From contig NZ_CP104166.1 in assembly GCF_029982035.1 (NCBI RefSeq), forward strand, positions 1,054,001-1,118,000: a stretch of DNA of 64,000 nt. Direction: 5' to 3'. The first letter of the stretch is position 1. Each line of letters opens with the position of its first letter. Positions 18,970-27,573 of the stretch are shown one piece after another. Source of the DNA: Megaera polyxenophila (lineage in GTDB: Bacteria > Pseudomonadota > Alphaproteobacteria > Rickettsiales > Rickettsiaceae). Made by a program: the position numbers and the translations under genes. The notes beneath the pieces were generated by a model. That model was given only the letters and a program-made list of their open reading frames with translations, was not told the DNA's origin and ran no database searches.

Positions 18970-19951
18970 TTTAAAATACCCTAATTTTTGGTCTAAAAAA
19001 ACCTGGCTTTCCTCTATAATGATATTTTTTTCATATATATATATATTCCTTGGTTTTGTAAGAACTCAGACTACCAAAAAGATAGTATTGCCTCAAAAAA
19101 TAATTTGTGTGGGTAATATAACATTAGGAGGAAGTGGTAAAACTCAAATTGTAGCATGGTTAGCGCAAAAGCTTATTCAAAAAAACATTTCATTTGTAAT
19201 TGTTACTAAAGCTTATAAATCGCGCCTTGCGAAAGTAAAATTAGTTGAAAAAACCGATACTGCAAAAGAAGTAGGAGATGAATCAGTAATGCTGCGGAAA
19301 TACGGTTCTGTAATAGCTGCAAAAAAAATTAACTATGCTCTTCCATTGATTCAGCAGATGAATCCGGAAATAGTGATTTTAGATGATGGTATGCAAAATC
19401 CAGTTTTACAAAAAAATTTACAAATACTAACTATTGACTCGCTAAATGGGATAGGAAACAACAGAATTTTTCCTGCGGGGCCGTTAAGAGAAAGCTTAAA
19501 ATCTGGTTTAGCAAAATCTGATTTAATTTTTATGATCGGTAATAATAAATGTAAAGATTCTAGCCTAATTGGTAATATTTCTTTAAGTCAAAAACCGTAT
19601 TTTGCAGCTGCTATTAAATTAAAAGAAAATCTAGATAAAGATATTGAATATATTGCTTTTGCCGGCATTGGTAATCCAGAAAAATTTTATTCGTTATTAT
19701 TAGAGAATAACTTAAAAATTAAACAATACATGTCATTTGGAGATCATCATAATTATTCTGATGAGGAGGTAAAAAAGTTAATAGATTTAGCAAAGTTAAA
19801 TAATGCGTCTTTAATTACCACAGAAAAAGATTACGTTAAATTAGCTAATAAATACAAAGAGCTGGTAATATGTGCTAGAGTCGGCCTTGAGTTTGAAAAT
19901 GAGCAGAAATGTATAGATTTAGTATATGAAAAATTATTCCAAAAAAATTAA
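18962..19951 (+). CDS. lpxK: tetraacyldisaccharide 4'-kinase
   Basis: Phosphorylates the 4' position of the lipid A disaccharide. The 329-residue protein has a short N-terminal hydrophobic anchor, the Walker A-like GNITLGGSGKTQ (residues about 50-62), the DDGMQNP catalytic loop and FPAGPLRES, all diagnostic of LpxK. The C-terminal FGDHHNYSDEE is also typical. It overlaps waaA (8 nt) and the downstream acyltransferase (26 nt), implying translational coupling. Confidence 0.95.
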   Translation: MINLKYPNFWSKKTWLSSIMIFFSYIYIFLGFVRTQTTKKIVLPQKIICVGNITLGGSGKTQIVAWLAQKLIQKNISFVIVTKAYKSRLAKVKLVEKTDTAKEVGDESVMLRKYGSVIAAKKINYALPLIQQMNPEIVILDDGMQNPVLQKNLQILTIDSLNGIGNNRIFPAGPLRESLKSGLAKSDLIFMIGNNKCKDSSLIGNISLSQKPYFAAAIKLKENLDKDIEYIAFAGIGNPEKFYSLLLENNLKIKQYMSFGDHHNYSDEEVKKLIDLAKLNNASLITTEKDYVKLANKYKELVICARVGLEFENEQKCIDLVYEKLFQKN

Positions 19952-20816
19952 ACATTTTATTGAATATGTTTTTTTAAAAATGTTTATAAAAACCATGAAA
20001 ATAATAGGTTTTAAGAATTCAGTAGCTTTTTGCAGTTGGACAGCCAGATTCTTAGGTCCATATATGAGAGTTACTAAAATAGCAGAACGAAATTTAGATA
20101 AGGTATTTGGAGAGGAATTTGACATCAAAAAAATTATTCCTCAAATATGGGATAATTTTGGTAAATATATCGGTGAATTTCCTTTTATTAACGAATTGTC
20201 TGATCAGGAAATGAAGTCCATGTTTACTATGGAGGGCATAGAAAATGTAAAAAGTTATCAGCAGGCTAAAAAACCATTTTTACTTTTTTTAGCTCATCAG
20301 GCTAATTGGGATTTTGTTATAAGACATATAACCGATATTTACCCCAAATTTGCCATTATTTACCGAAAAGCAAATAACTCTTATGTCGACAGGGAAATTC
20401 TTCGAACCCGTAGCAAAAATCCAAATGTACTTATGATAGCTAAAGGACCAACTGGGGCTAAAGGTTTGGTGCGGGCCATAAAAAACGGCTACTCGATTGC
20501 TATGCTTGTTGATCAGAAAATGAATGATGGTATTGAAGTACCCTTTTTTGGCAGGCCAGCGATGACGGCAAATGCTATTGCCAAGCTGAGTTTACAATAT
20601 AATTATCCGATTATACCCTGTCAATTAATCCGCATTAAGGAAAGCAATTTTAAAGCTATTCTCCATCCGGAGATAAAATATCAGCCTACTGGCAGTAAAG
20701 AAAATGATGTGTACAATATAATGCTGCTTATTAATCAAACACTGGAGAAATGGATTAAAGAAAACCCTTCCCAGTGGTTCTGGTTTCATAATAGATGGGA
20801 AAAAATAAAAATATAA
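19926..20816 (+). CDS. lpxL: lipid A biosynthesis acyltransferase (LpxL/HtrB family)
   Basis: Transfers a secondary acyl chain to the Kdo-lipid A precursor. The 296 residues include an N-terminal membrane segment, the HxxxxD catalytic motif in LAHQANWDFV, the IYRKANN segment, VDQKMNDGIEVPFFGRPAMT and the terminal PSQWFWFHNRWE, all family hallmarks. It overlaps lpxK by 26 nt. LpxL and LpxM cannot be told apart from sequence alone, so the symbol is provisional. It is convergent with tsaE. Confidence 0.88.
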   Translation: MKNYSKKIKHFIEYVFLKMFIKTMKIIGFKNSVAFCSWTARFLGPYMRVTKIAERNLDKVFGEEFDIKKIIPQIWDNFGKYIGEFPFINELSDQEMKSMFTMEGIENVKSYQQAKKPFLLFLAHQANWDFVIRHITDIYPKFAIIYRKANNSYVDREILRTRSKNPNVLMIAKGPTGAKGLVRAIKNGYSIAMLVDQKMNDGIEVPFFGRPAMTANAIAKLSLQYNYPIIPCQLIRIKESNFKAILHPEIKYQPTGSKENDVYNIMLLINQTLEKWIKENPSQWFWFHNRWEKIKI

Positions 20817-20843
20817 ACTACTGCTTTAAAAATGGTTTTTTAT

Positions 20844-21272
20844 TTAAATCTTATAGATAGAAACCAAACGGTTATTGTTACTATTTATAGATATTTTTAT
20901 TGAAATCGTATTTGGAGGCAAAATACTGCTAATAATTTCTGGCCATTCAATTAAGCATACATGATTACCAGAAAATGCTTCTTCTATACCCAGTTCGTAT
21001 ATTTCTTCCAAATGTTCTAGTCTATACAAGTCGAAATGGTAAATTTCAAAATTTTTAGTTGGATAAATTTGTAATAGATTAAAAGTTGGGCTAACAACTT
21101 TAACATCTTCCCCACATAAATATTTAATTATATGGCGGCATAGAAAAGTTTTTCCGACGCCAAGTCCACCACTAAAAGTGATAATAGAACCTTTCTTTAT
21201 TTGTGCAGCTATTTTTATTGCAAGGTTCTCGGACTCCTTTTCTGATTTTAAGGTAAGCTCTTTTCCTAGCAT
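20844..21272 (-). CDS. tsaE: tRNA threonylcarbamoyladenosine biosynthesis ATPase TsaE
   Basis: A small P-loop ATPase that supports TsaB-TsaD in making t6A37 of tRNA. The 142 residues have the Walker A motif SGGLGVGKTFLCR, the VVSPTFNLLQIY segment and the HFDLYRLE and CLIEWPE signatures. Length is normal. It lies 10 bp downstream of the HAD phosphatase gene on the same strand. Confidence 0.94.
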   Translation of the reverse strand: MLGKELTLKSEKESENLAIKIAAQIKKGSIITFSGGLGVGKTFLCRHIIKYLCGEDVKVVSPTFNLLQIYPTKNFEIYHFDLYRLEHLEEIYELGIEEAFSGNHVCLIEWPEIISSILPPNTISIKISINSNNNRLVSIYKI

Positions 21273-21282
21273 AGCTTGTAAT

Positions 21283-22143
21283 TTAAGTTAATTCAGTAAT
21301 AAATGTAGGAAATATTTTAAATTCTTTAGCTTTTTTCCCAAGGACAGAAACTTTATCATCCAGAGATTCGTAGATGGAGTGGTATTGGTGCGTATTGCCG
21401 GTTAGCACTAAAGCAGAATCTATTCCTGAGTTCTGGGCTCCGAGAATATCAGTTTCAAAAGTGTCCCCTACCATTAAAATTCGGTTTTTTGGAATTGCAA
21501 CTGATACCTTAAAAATATGCTGGTACATAACGTCTTTAGGTTTACCGGTATATACAACTTGTCCCCCATTTTCTTCTATAATGCGTGCGAAATATCCAGC
21601 GCAGTATCTGGTTATACCTCCTTTCGGAATTGATATATCTGGATTGGCACATATCTTAAGCAGGTTTGGCAGTTTAGCAACGTCTTTTAATACATTGTCA
21701 AATTCTTTAATGTTTTGATTTTCATCTCGATACAAAGTTAAAAGGAAAACATCAGCTTTTGTGTAATCATCAGTAATACTATGGTTAAGTTTACGCAATA
21801 TATCATCGTTCTGATCACTCCCGAGGTGATATATTGTTAGCTTATCTTTTTCTAGTTTAATTGCTTCTTCTGTGATCAATTTTCTAGCAATATCTCCGGA
21901 AGTGATGATCATTTCTTCCGTCGCCTTTAAACCCCATTTTGCTAACCTATCTTTCATAATAAAGGCTGGCCTTGGTACGTTTGATACAAAAAATCCTTGC
22001 TTTTGCGCTAAAATGCTATTTATAGATTCTACCACACCAGGGTATAATTTATCATTTTCAACAACTACTCCCCATAAATCAAATAAAAATAAATCGTAAT
22101 CGTTTAACACCTTAGAAATATGCTTGAAAACTGGTGACTCCAT
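21283..22143 (-). CDS. HAD-superfamily class IIA hydrolase (TIGR01459-type)
   Basis: A cytosolic phosphatase-like protein of unknown substrate. The 286 residues have motif I as FDLWGVV (the second Asp is replaced by Trp, which is usual in this subfamily), a class IIA cap, and the C-terminal VGDTFETDILGAQNSGID motif IV with the metal-binding Asp pair. The middle segment TGKPKDVMYQHIF supplies the conserved Lys. It is paired with tsaE. Members in alphaproteobacteria are annotated only by fold. Confidence 0.88.
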   Translation of the reverse strand: MESPVFKHISKVLNDYDLFLFDLWGVVVENDKLYPGVVESINSILAQKQGFFVSNVPRPAFIMKDRLAKWGLKATEEMIITSGDIARKLITEEAIKLEKDKLTIYHLGSDQNDDILRKLNHSITDDYTKADVFLLTLYRDENQNIKEFDNVLKDVAKLPNLLKICANPDISIPKGGITRYCAGYFARIIEENGGQVVYTGKPKDVMYQHIFKVSVAIPKNRILMVGDTFETDILGAQNSGIDSALVLTGNTHQYHSIYESLDDKVSVLGKKAKEFKIFPTFITELT

Positions 22144-22284
22144 GGCTTTTATACCTTATATGATAATTATTGCTTTAAGTTTTACTTTTAAAATAGAACA
22201 CAATGTTATATTATCCGTAGGCACGGTTTTAGTAAGAAACTTTTGCGCTTTAAGTGTTTATTTTTCATCATTTTAAAGATAGTT

Positions 22285-24735
22285 ATGTCAAACTCGGAAC
22301 AAAAAGTCAATATCGAAGAAATTGGAACACACCTTTACCAAGAATATGCAGCTGATTCAATTAAAGTACTAAAGGGGTTAGAAGCAGTAAGAAAAAGACC
22401 AGGAATGTATATAGGCGATACTGATGATGGATCAGGATTGCACCATATGGTATATGAAGCAGTTGATAATGCTATCGATGAAGCTTTAGCCGGGTATTGC
22501 GATCGGGTGGAAGTAATGCTTAATAAGAACGGTTCGGTAACTGTGAGGGATAATGGCCGTGGTATACCTGTTGACATTCATGAAGGGGAAGGAATTTCTG
22601 CTGCAGAAGTTATAATGACCCAACTTCATGCTGGGGGAAAATTTGATCAGAATTCATATAAGGTTTCAGGTGGATTACACGGAGTGGGCATTTCTGTAGT
22701 CAATGCCTTATCCGATTGGCTAGAGCTTCGTATTTGGCGTAACCAGAAAGAGCATTTTATTAGATTTGCAAACGGAGACTCTGAAAGCCCGCTAGCAGTA
22801 GTAGGAGATGCAATTGGAAAAAAGGGTACAGAAGTTACCTTTATGCCTTCCATTAGCATTTTTACTAATATTGAATTTAATTTTGCTACCCTTGAACATA
22901 GGATTAAGGAGCTTGCTTTCTTGAATTCAAGCGTCAGAATAATTCTAATCGACAATAGGTATGACGAAAAGAAAGAGCTGGAATTCTATTTTACTGGCGG
23001 GATAGAAGCATACGTCAAATATGTTGATAGAAGCAAGATAGCTCTCCATCCTGCTATTTCTCTTGTTGCACATAACGATGAAAAAGGTATAAGCTTTGAA
23101 TGCGCAATGCAGTGGAACGATTCCTACCATGAGAATATCTTGTGTTTTACCAATAATATACGCCAGCGTGATGGGGGTACACATTTAATTGCCTTTAAAG
23201 CAGCTTTAACTAGAATGGTAAATAGTTATCTTGAGCAAAGTGGGATTGCTAAGAAAACTAAAGTAAATTTCACCGGGGATGATGCAAGGGAAGGTCTTTC
23301 TTGTATACTATCTGTTAAAATACCTGATCCTAAATTTTCTTCACAAACAAAAGATAAATTAGTTTCTTCAGAAGTTAGACCAGTAGTCGAAAATGCTATA
23401 TATAGTAAATTATTAGAGTGGTTTGAGGAACATCCAGTTGAGGCAAAACTGATCATTAACAAGATAGTGGAAGCAGCAACTGCAAGAGAAGCAGCAAAGA
23501 AGGCAAGGGAATTAACTAGAAGAAAATCAGCTCTTGAAGTCTCTAATCTACCTGGGAAATTAGCTGATTGCCAAGAAAAAGACCCAGCTAAGTCTGAGAT
23601 CTTTATAGTTGAGGGAGATTCTGCTGGGGGTACTGCAAAACAAGGAAGGGATCGAAAAACACAAGCTATTCTACCTCTGCGTGGTAAAATACTAAATGTT
23701 GAAAGAGCTAGATTTGACAAAATGCTGGCCTCCGAACAAGTCGGAACTTTAATTACTGCACTTGGAGCTGGTATTGGGATTCAGGATTTTAATATAGAAA
23801 AACTGCGTTATCATAAAATTGTTATCATGACAGATGCTGATGTTGATGGCTCGCATATCAGAACTTTATTACTTACTTTTTTCTATAGGCATATGCGCTT
23901 GATAATAGAAAAAGGTTATTTATATATTGCCCAACCGCCACTTTATAAGGTAAAGAAAGGAGCAAGCGAGACATATTTAAAAAATGAACAGGCGCTTCAG
24001 GAATATTTGATCAATTGTACTGTTAATGATACCCATTTAAAAATTGAAAACGGCAAGGAAATAACCGGTGAAAGTTTAATTAATATCATAAATCAAGCAG
24101 CTTTGTTTACAGCCACTCTAAATCATGTTTCGAAAAAATTTGATCCTGCTATTGCTGAATGTCTAGCTGTCAATAATTTACTCAAAGTGGAGTCTTTCAA
24201 TAGCCTTAAGGAAAATGAAATTATGAAAGCGATTTCTATATTAAATCCTGGTGTCTCTGAACCTGATAAAACAGATTGGCAAGTAAATATTTTTAGCGAA
24301 TCAATAGAGTTTTTTAGGTTTGTGCGGGGGGTTAAAAATGCTAAAATACTTTATAAACAACAGCTCGAAGCTCCGGAATTTATAAGTCTTGCTAGAATTG
24401 GGGAATCGATATCTAATTATTTTAATGGACATTGTCTTCTAATCGTTAAATCAATTGAATATAAACTTTTCTTACCAAGTAAAATGCTTGAAATTATAAC
24501 AGAAAACGGTAAGAAGGGCCTAGGGATTCAGAGGTTTAAGGGGCTTGGTGAAATGAATGCAGAGCAGTTATGGGAAACTACTCTTGACCATTCGAAAAGG
24601 ACTTTGCTCCAAGTAAAAGTTAGTGATATTGACGGAGCAGAAGAGATAATTTCTACTTTAATGGGCAGTGTTGTTGAACCAAGAAAGGATTTTATTAATG
24701 CAAACGCTTTGAATGTAGTAAATCTTGATATATGA
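22285..24735 (+). CDS. gyrB: DNA gyrase subunit B
   Basis: ATPase subunit of the supercoiling topoisomerase. From the ATG at 22285 the protein is 816 residues: a GHKL ATPase domain (AVDNAIDEALAGYC, GRGIPVDIHEGEG, GGLHGVGISVVNALS), a transducer, the TOPRIM domain (VEGDSAGG, MTDADVDGSHIRTL), and the C-terminal GLGEMNAEQLWETT. An in-frame ATG at 22243 would add 14 hydrophobic residues not expected in GyrB, so I chose the internal start. A roughly 165-residue insert between TOPRIM parts is usual in proteobacteria. Confidence 0.96.
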   Translation: MSNSEQKVNIEEIGTHLYQEYAADSIKVLKGLEAVRKRPGMYIGDTDDGSGLHHMVYEAVDNAIDEALAGYCDRVEVMLNKNGSVTVRDNGRGIPVDIHEGEGISAAEVIMTQLHAGGKFDQNSYKVSGGLHGVGISVVNALSDWLELRIWRNQKEHFIRFANGDSESPLAVVGDAIGKKGTEVTFMPSISIFTNIEFNFATLEHRIKELAFLNSSVRIILIDNRYDEKKELEFYFTGGIEAYVKYVDRSKIALHPAISLVAHNDEKGISFECAMQWNDSYHENILCFTNNIRQRDGGTHLIAFKAALTRMVNSYLEQSGIAKKTKVNFTGDDAREGLSCILSVKIPDPKFSSQTKDKLVSSEVRPVVENAIYSKLLEWFEEHPVEAKLIINKIVEAATAREAAKKARELTRRKSALEVSNLPGKLADCQEKDPAKSEIFIVEGDSAGGTAKQGRDRKTQAILPLRGKILNVERARFDKMLASEQVGTLITALGAGIGIQDFNIEKLRYHKIVIMTDADVDGSHIRTLLLTFFYRHMRLIIEKGYLYIAQPPLYKVKKGASETYLKNEQALQEYLINCTVNDTHLKIENGKEITGESLINIINQAALFTATLNHVSKKFDPAIAECLAVNNLLKVESFNSLKENEIMKAISILNPGVSEPDKTDWQVNIFSESIEFFRFVRGVKNAKILYKQQLEAPEFISLARIGESISNYFNGHCLLIVKSIEYKLFLPSKMLEIITENGKKGLGIQRFKGLGEMNAEQLWETTLDHSKRTLLQVKVSDIDGAEEIISTLMGSVVEPRKDFINANALNVVNLDI

Positions 24736-24742
24736 GGAAAGT

Positions 24743-24832
24743 TATAGCCAATTCAGCGGTATGTGGTACTAGGAATGATTGAGCAAAAGTTTATAAATCA
24801 CACCTTCGCCAAATGCTAATTAATTGGCTATA
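24743..24832. other. long-range inverted repeat between gyrB and rnpA
   Basis: TATAGCCAATT (24743-24753) and AATTGGCTATA (24822-24832) are perfect 11-bp complements separated by 68 bp in the convergent spacer. This could be a shared termination structure for gyrB and rnpA or a remnant of an element's ends. No T-run follows directly. Confidence 0.4.
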
Positions 24833-25205
24833 TAGGGGTTATTTTTTTCTTTATAGTTTTTTGTAAGACGCTCTTAAATTCAAGTGATAATTTGGCAAAC
24901 TCTACCAAATCAAAATTTTTGTATGGTATAAAAATTATAGCTACTTTCGAGAGGTTCAGGTCACACTCTTTCAGCATTAATCTCGTTAAATGTCTTATTC
25001 GCCGCTTGATTTTGTTTCTAATATATGCTTTTTTAGAAATTTTTTTACTAACTTTCATTCCTAAAAAGGTAGGATTCTGGCTATCTGTTTGAATCAAGCT
25101 AAAATTCTGAGCAATCACTACCATAAAATATGGGCTAGATACTTTTTTACCATGCAAATTAACAAGGTCAAATTTTTTTTGATTTCTTAACGAATAAAGA
25201 GGCAC
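24828..25205 (-). CDS. rnpA: ribonuclease P protein component
   Basis: Basic protein partner of the RNase P RNA in tRNA 5' maturation. The 125 residues include the N-terminal SLRNQKKFDLVNLHGKK and the conserved RNR-type helix KKAYIRNKIKRRIRHL, then a typical C-terminal beta-alpha region. It follows rpmH by 10 bp in the near-universal rpmH-rnpA order. The usual neighbours dnaA, yidD and yidC are not adjacent in this window. Confidence 0.95.
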   Translation of the reverse strand: MPLYSLRNQKKFDLVNLHGKKVSSPYFMVVIAQNFSLIQTDSQNPTFLGMKVSKKISKKAYIRNKIKRRIRHLTRLMLKECDLNLSKVAIIFIPYKNFDLVEFAKLSLEFKSVLQKTIKKKITPI

Positions 25206-25215
25206 AACTTTTGAA

Positions 25216-25350
25216 TTAGGCGGTTAACTTTTTTCTTCCTTTTGCTCTACGGTTTTTTATAACTAATCTTCCGCCTACGGTTGCCATTCTTGACCTAAAA
25301 CCATGTCTTCTTTTCCTTACTAGCTTACTAGGCTGAAATGTACGTTTCAT
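25216..25350 (-). CDS. rpmH: 50S ribosomal protein L34
   Basis: A 44-residue, very basic ribosomal protein read by hand from the ATG at 25350 to TAA. It begins MKRTFQPSKLVRKRRHGF and continues with RMATVGGRLVIKNRRAKGRK, the standard L34 sequence. It precedes rnpA on the same strand. The gene is short and easy to miss. Confidence 0.97.
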   Translation of the reverse strand: MKRTFQPSKLVRKRRHGFRSRMATVGGRLVIKNRRAKGRKKLTA

Positions 25351-25579
25351 AATAATTAATAATACTAATTAACATTTAACAGATGATTGCTTTTGCAATG
25401 ATTGATGGTCAAATCTAATCAAAAACACCATAATTGTCAACCCCAAATATTGATACTAGTGTTTATAGTAGTTGGAGATAAATTTTTTTGCTATATTTTA
25501 TTTATATAATAAGGTTTGTGTTGTTGTATTTCTTAATATTATACTACTTATTATAATATTCTTAAAAATATAAAATATT

Positions 25580-26443
25580 ATGACAAGTTTACTTTCTTCA
25601 TCCCAAGTTGATTCATCAATTTTTCATGAGATGTGGCAATACGGGTTGGTTAATATTTCCGGAAATGACATAAAGGTTAGTAATATAGTAGTAGCTTTGC
25701 TAATATTACTTATTGGTATCAACCTTTCCAAAAAACTCCTTAAACTAATTATACCGGTAATATCAAAGAAATTGGATGATGACCAAGACTTAGTTTATAC
25801 CATAGAACGGCTTTTATCACTTGTATTTTTGGGCATTACGATTCTTCTTGCCTTACAGGTTGCAAATATTCCGCTTGCTATATTTGCCTTCATTGGGGGT
25901 GCTTTTGCAATTGGTATTGGCCTGGGTGCTCAAGGGCTTGTAAATAATCTGGTAAATACCATGATTATTATAGTAGAGAAACCTATAAAAATTGGTGATA
26001 TTGTGGAGATTCAAGGCGCTATCGGCAGAGTAAAATCAATAGGGACTAGGTGCATAACTGTTAATAGTTTTACTGGGGGAGACGTTTTAGTACCTAACAC
26101 GATACTAATGCAGAATAAGTTTTCTAAGTGGTCTGGTAGTGATAATATTAGTTACTGTATATACATCAATATAATAAAAAAAGATGGCTTGCAGATCGAC
26201 TATGATTTGATTACTGAGCAATTACGTCGCATTAGCAACGAGCTAGATTTTGCAGTTTCTTCAATTGCGCCGGAAATCTATTTAACCAAAATTTCTGAAT
26301 TAGAAGATCAGTTTTTCTTAAAATTCACCTGTAACTCAAAATTAATGAAAGAAGCTAATTTTATAAAAAGTAAGATAAATTTTGCCTTGCTTAAACATCT
26401 AAATATTCCTTTTAAAGTCGAGTATTCCGAAAATTTAGGATAA
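25580..26443 (+). CDS. mscS: small-conductance mechanosensitive channel (MscS family)
   Basis: Inner-membrane tension-gated channel that protects against osmotic downshock. The 287 residues have three hydrophobic helices in the first half. The pore helix AFAIGIGLGAQGLVNNLVNTMIII is Gly/Ala-rich, as in MscS TM3. The beta domain follows with VEKPIKIGDIVEIQGAIGRV and the VLVPNTIL motif. Length matches E. coli MscS (286). The region after residue 190 is more divergent. Confidence 0.92.
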   Translation: MTSLLSSSQVDSSIFHEMWQYGLVNISGNDIKVSNIVVALLILLIGINLSKKLLKLIIPVISKKLDDDQDLVYTIERLLSLVFLGITILLALQVANIPLAIFAFIGGAFAIGIGLGAQGLVNNLVNTMIIIVEKPIKIGDIVEIQGAIGRVKSIGTRCITVNSFTGGDVLVPNTILMQNKFSKWSGSDNISYCIYINIIKKDGLQIDYDLITEQLRRISNELDFAVSSIAPEIYLTKISELEDQFFLKFTCNSKLMKEANFIKSKINFALLKHLNIPFKVEYSENLG

Positions 26444-26491
26444 AACCACTTTTGGTATTACGTAATAACCAAATTAATTATACAAAGTATT

Positions 26492-26677
26492 ATGAGCTAC
26501 CTTCTTTTTTTATTCATCGTTATTACCATGATGATTTTGCTACTAGGCGTATTGTCAATGGCGGGAGGAGATAAAATCAGCAAAAAATTTGGCACTAAGC
26601 TAATGACACTAAGGGTGGTTTTTCAAGCTTTAGCAATTTTAGCCTTAATTATTTTTTACTTTTTTAGCAGTAAATAA
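26492..26677 (+). CDS. HIG1-domain twin-transmembrane protein
   Basis: A 61-residue membrane protein with two hydrophobic segments (about 3-22 and 42-58) joined by a polar loop, with the HIG1 pattern LLGVLSMAGGDK and KLMTLRVVFQALAILAL. In alphaproteobacteria and mitochondria, HIG1 proteins associate with respiratory complexes, especially cytochrome oxidase. That role here is an inference from the family. It lies 48 bp after mscS. Confidence 0.8.
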   Translation: MSYLLFLFIVITMMILLLGVLSMAGGDKISKKFGTKLMTLRVVFQALAILALIIFYFFSSK

Positions 26678-26775
26678 TGTTTATAAAATAACTTTTAAGA
26701 AGTTCAATCTCCTAGGCTTCGTGGTGCAAACAGATTTGCTAATAAATAACAGTTTTAGGAGAAACAGCTTTTAAA

Positions 26776-26804
26776 TTGACAACACCTAGTTAGATCTATA
26801 GTCT
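26776..26804 (+). promoter_or_regulatory. candidate promoter of tRNA-Leu
   Basis: TTGACA at 26776-26781 is followed after 17 bp by TAGTCT (or after 15 bp by TATAGT), ending about 37 bp before the tRNA start. The -35 is perfect and the -10 is weak. Confidence 0.45.
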
Positions 26805-26840
26805 ACTTACCTTAAATACTCATATATCTAAAATCCTTGT

Positions 26841-26926
26841 GCCTCTGTGGTGGAATTGGTAGACACGACAGACTCAAAATCTGTTGCTCCTGGAGTGTGC
26901 CGGTTCAAATCCGGCCAGAGGTACCA
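26841..26926 (+). tRNA. tRNA-Leu (anticodon CAA)
   Basis: The 86-nt sequence folds as a class II tRNA. The acceptor stem is GCCTCTG with CAGAGGT, the anticodon stem ACAGA/TCTGT has loop CTCAAAA giving anticodon CAA (reads UUG), and there is a variable arm (GCTCCTGGAGTGTG region). The T arm CCGG/CCGG has loop TTCAAAT. The 3' CCA is encoded. The D-loop contains TGGTAGAC. Confidence 0.95.
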
Positions 26927-27573
26927 ATTGTTTTGTAAGCTATATTTGTAATAATTCTTATTTTCAAATTTTTAAAGCTACTGAAAAATCTTATAATAAT
27001 TAATTTTATTAAAATTCATTCCTCTCTTTTTAGTACATACTTAAGTGTCTTCCGACCCTTCCAATTTCTGTAGGTATATTACTTATAGAGCAGCAGACAG
27101 CTAAAGTTATACACAAATTCAAGTTCATTATTGAATATTTATATATTAATTGCGTAATATTTTTTTATTTTATTGGAGTGATGCCTGTTTCAAGGTAACG
27201 CTCATTTTTTAATCAGCCTATAACTTTGCTAGGTAGTTACTGGAATTTGTGCACTAATATAACACATTATTAACATAGTTATCCACACTCTCTGTGGATA
27301 GTTCCCAAGTTGTAATACCTGCAAAAAAGTAAAAAAGGAAATTCGTCAACAGTGCTCATTATTTAATCAATAAATAAAAATCAGAAAAGTATAATATTTG
27401 CATATTTTAACAATATTGAACATAATTGGGGTAGGCCAAAAATTGCACAGTTGTGCGAGATTTTAAGAACTAATAATTACCAAGTAGGGTTGCGGTTTCA
27501 CGCTAGTATCTTATTGATTTTTGAGATTTCAACCTTATATAGATGTTGTGGAAGTTAATAAAGAGGTAATGTT
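26927..27573. other. 647-bp spacer upstream of clpB with DnaA-box-like sites
   Basis: No gene was found. The stretch is AT-rich and holds two exact matches to the DnaA box TTATNCACA, at 27107-27115 (TTATACACA) and 27279-27287 (TTATCCACA). A facing one-mismatch box lies at 27293-27301 and makes an inverted pair. AT-rich runs follow (27355-27420). It also must contain the clpB promoter, but I did not find a convincing sigma-32 consensus. Confidence 0.55.

Noticed and set aside
22243..22284. Upstream ATG giving GyrB 14 extra residues
   Set aside because: The extra residues are hydrophobic and unlike GyrB N-termini; the internal ATG matches the family start.
25351..25579. Replication origin next to rpmH-rnpA
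   Set aside because: The gene order is suggestive, but I saw no DnaA boxes in this spacer; the only cluster is at 27107-27301.
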